A DNA stretch of 60,000 nucleotides from Polytrichum commune (Eukaryota > Streptophyta > Polytrichopsida > Polytrichales > Polytrichaceae): positions 19,271,501 to 19,331,500 of the forward strand of contig OX485805.1 in the NCBI GenBank assembly GCA_950295325.1. Reading direction: 5' to 3'. The notes under the pieces are model-generated. The model was not told the origin of the DNA and made no database searches. It was given only the letters and a program-made list of their open reading frames with translations. The position numbers were made by a program, and so were the translations under genes. This document shows positions 57,701-60,000 of this stretch, one piece after another (the stretch's first letter is position 1; every line of letters begins with the position of its first letter).

Positions 57701-60000
57701 CACTTCAAATCAAATGTCAAGGAATGATCCTTTGCGGCGGTATATGGATATCATAGACGATGTTCTGGCTGAAATGGTGAGGCTGTCTTAATTATATGTA
57801 GGCTAAGTTCAGTGGGGTTGGTAGGCAATTTTTCTCTATTGGCATTGACTCTCTCTGTGCTGATGTCAGTGGTGGTAAATATGGGCTGCTGTCAATCTTA
57901 ATAGCAAGACGATGATTGTCATCGGTTCAAGACCCACTGATGAGCTGGCGCTTATCTCCTCTGGGATGTTGATTTGGAGCAGTTTTGTTTCTTATCAAGT
58001 AGTGTGCTAGTTTTTGATCTTCACTGCTACAACTCTAGTCCTGATTGGTATTATGACATAGGTCAGAGAAGATCCCGTGTTCAAGCCATCAGGTGGAAGA
58101 ATGGGAGAAAGTGATATGGACTATGACCAGGATGAGAGGTCAATGGCAGCTCTTAGAAGGCGTCTCCGAATAGCACAGAGTTCATACAACCGTTACAAAA
58201 GGTAGGATTTTTTTGTCTCTAGGAACGTGTGATCATTTATTTGTGTTATTGCAAATTAAGATGTGGAGGGGTTTCTTTTAGAGAGTGACTGCATGTTTTG
58301 ATTCATGAATAGTACTCGAGACTCTCCAGGACCTCCCAGGATCACTGTTCTTAGTGTATGTTATTGCTGTGAGCTTCCCCCTGTGCCCTCTTGATGGTAG
58401 GAGGAGGAATTGTAATGCATGGCTTTAGGTTTGGAAGGAGGTTTTTGGTGAGACTATGATGCATGCAACTAATGAGATTTATATCATCAGTGACTATACA
58501 GGATATGTTTGGGAGGCACTTGAGCTGGAAGACACCATCAAAAACATTGGACGTGGAAATACCACAGATGGGTTTGTGTTCTGTGCTTTTCATTAGAACC
58601 TGAGTCTTTCAGTCTCAATATATTCAGTGCATATTATTGTGTACCTGTATTTTCTCTTTCTCTTGTCCCTTCGATGTTTCAGGTGGTGCTCTTTGCATTT
58701 GCAAGATTATCCTGTATTGCACATTCTCTTTTATTAATCTGGCACTTATAACGCTTATGGGTCCAGGCGTTTCATCTCCACTACTCGTCCACCACGCACA
58801 GGCCCTTTGGCGATTGTTCTCGACAAAGCTGGTCAGTTGTGCAAATCTCTAACTTGTCCTGAGAGTGAATCGCATATAGTTGTTAGCCTTCAAATAGAAA
58901 TGGCAAGACACAATTTCATTCTCTCTCTGATCAGGTTTGGATTTGCATGGTGGATGTGGTGGTTCCACACTTCCTGATTGGCAAGTCTGAGGATTGCACT
59001 CTACTTTACTAAGGAGTGTAGATTCTGCCTTAACAAAGTTTATCATCTCCAAATGTTTATGCGTAAAATTGGTTACAAACTCCTCACCTTTGTTTGCAAT
59101 TTCTGATGCAAATATTTGGTGGCGTGGATGCAGAGTTCGTGTGGCGTTGCCAACTTAGACAGTTGCTGGTGAAAGCTTCAGCTGTAATGTTAGGCATTGT
59201 GTCTGCTGCCATTGTTATGGCAGAAGCTACTCTGTTGTTTGAAGCTGATTTGTCTCTCTTCTCTGCTATTGTGGGAATGGTTGGTGATTCAGAAATGCTT
59301 GTGCAGGTAACATGTTATTGTGGTTCACTGTACTGTCTTGTTTCTTGTCAGTTTTGCAGTTGTGATATGATGGATTTAGTTCAGTCTCTGAATGTTCTGC
59401 AAAGAATGAGTCACTTGACTTGTGGTGGTATAATATGGAACTTTTCTCAGCAGTCATGTACCTCATTTGAGCATTTTTCCTAACACATCTGGTATGGTGG
59501 GTGGTATCCAGGTTGTGGCCTTTATACCCCTAGCATACATGTGTGTCTGCACATACTTTTCACTTATCAAATTGGGGATGATGACAATCTACTATCTGGC
59601 ACCTAAGCAAACCAGTTCTGTCAGCTTACTCATGCTCTGTTCGTAAGTACCTCTTGTATTTTAGTGCTTTATGTTGATGATACTTGCTGATGATGTGTTG
59701 CCATGTTCTTTTCATCAATTATGACATGATGTGTATTTCAAGACGGAGTCCCTTACTTAAATCACAATTTAATTTGTCAGAGGCACCTTGATATTACTTG
59801 ATAACTGGGTATTACTGTTCAGTTTCATAAAATGGGAAACTTCTAAAAAAAGCTGCCAAATTGTATGTAGTAATTCTTTTTGTACAAACATCCTGTTCTG
59901 GTCAACCGTTTTTGACTACGGAAAATCCTGTGAGTTTCTGCTTGTTGTTCGTATGCTTCTCTGAAGTGTATAAAGTATTGTAGATACAAATGGAAAGACA
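54790..60000 (+). CDS. LMBR1-like multipass membrane protein (3' truncated by window)
   Basis: Plant LMBR1/LIMR-type integral membrane protein, related to lipocalin-receptor-like proteins with about nine membrane spans. Phase-consistent exons: 54790-54957, 56371-56450, 56586-56747, 57151-57361, 57690-57776, 58062-58201, 58491-58571, 58767-58831, 59134-59306, 59512-59642; 432 codons so far, then it runs out of the window. Recognisable family text: MWIFYALAGPIALGM, VGYAWFCTISIIVLVPADIW, WGWSYWSTFFLTW, GYEDAGDFT, ACSNAFGLITGAFLLGFGL, HKIARSAVKLDDAHQELS, QATSNQMSRNDPLRRYMDII. Membrane segments are clear at the start, in exon 3 (LYAAVGIVGAVGVLILILM), in exon 4 and in exons 9-10. The molecular function in plants is not settled. 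Confidence 0.9.

Overview
This window is nuclear DNA of a land plant, most likely a bryophyte and possibly a moss. It has introns of about 80-1,400 bp with GT-AG borders, plant-type genes, copia retrotransposons, a Mutator-like transposon, PIF/Harbinger-type MITEs and a tRNA-type SINE. The last exon at the left edge resembles the moss/lycophyte ALDH21 class, which is the only hint below the level of land plant, so the moss-grade call is tentative.

Four host genes can be built exon by exon. (1) 432-593 (+): last exon of an aldehyde dehydrogenase. (2) 1360-6934 (-): a DUF676-type serine esterase/lipase. Its first exon lies in a field of nested tandem duplications that has apparently created two extra in-frame mini-exons. 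(3) 12660-18881 (+): the exon-junction-complex protein MLN51/Barentsz (CASC3), ten exons. (4) 54790 to beyond the right edge (+): an LMBR1-like multipass membrane protein. The stretch 6935-12200 is AT-rich, repeat-derived and without a recognisable gene.

The middle of the window is a layered transposon nest inside a second, dead copy of the MLN51 gene. The 5' half of this duplicate is at about 21770-22758 and the 3' half at about 42118-43370. Between them sit a forward copia element (22759 to about 40330) and the end of a reverse copia element (about 41950-40380).

The forward copia is itself interrupted by a 13,875-bp Mutator-like element (25058-38932). It has near-perfect terminal inverted repeats of about 43 bp and a 9-bp target duplication, GTAGAATGT. 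This element carries a MULE transposase gene on + and a convergent seven-exon gene on - that joins Cys/His-rich N-terminal modules to a C-terminal Ulp1/C48 SUMO-protease-like domain. It also carries short tandem repeats near both ends and a minisatellite of about 2.2 kb, much of it with a 24-bp unit. Both genes keep correct splice phases and all recognisable catalytic residues, but carry two and three in-frame stops. This is the most interesting system in the window.

From 43370 to 54100 there is AT-rich intergenic DNA with MITEs (one nested in another), inverted repeats, a SINE with a perfect 14-bp target duplication and a dispersed coding-like repeat also seen near 21.4 kb. The gene models come from reading splice phases by eye and from remembered family patterns. 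No database search was run.
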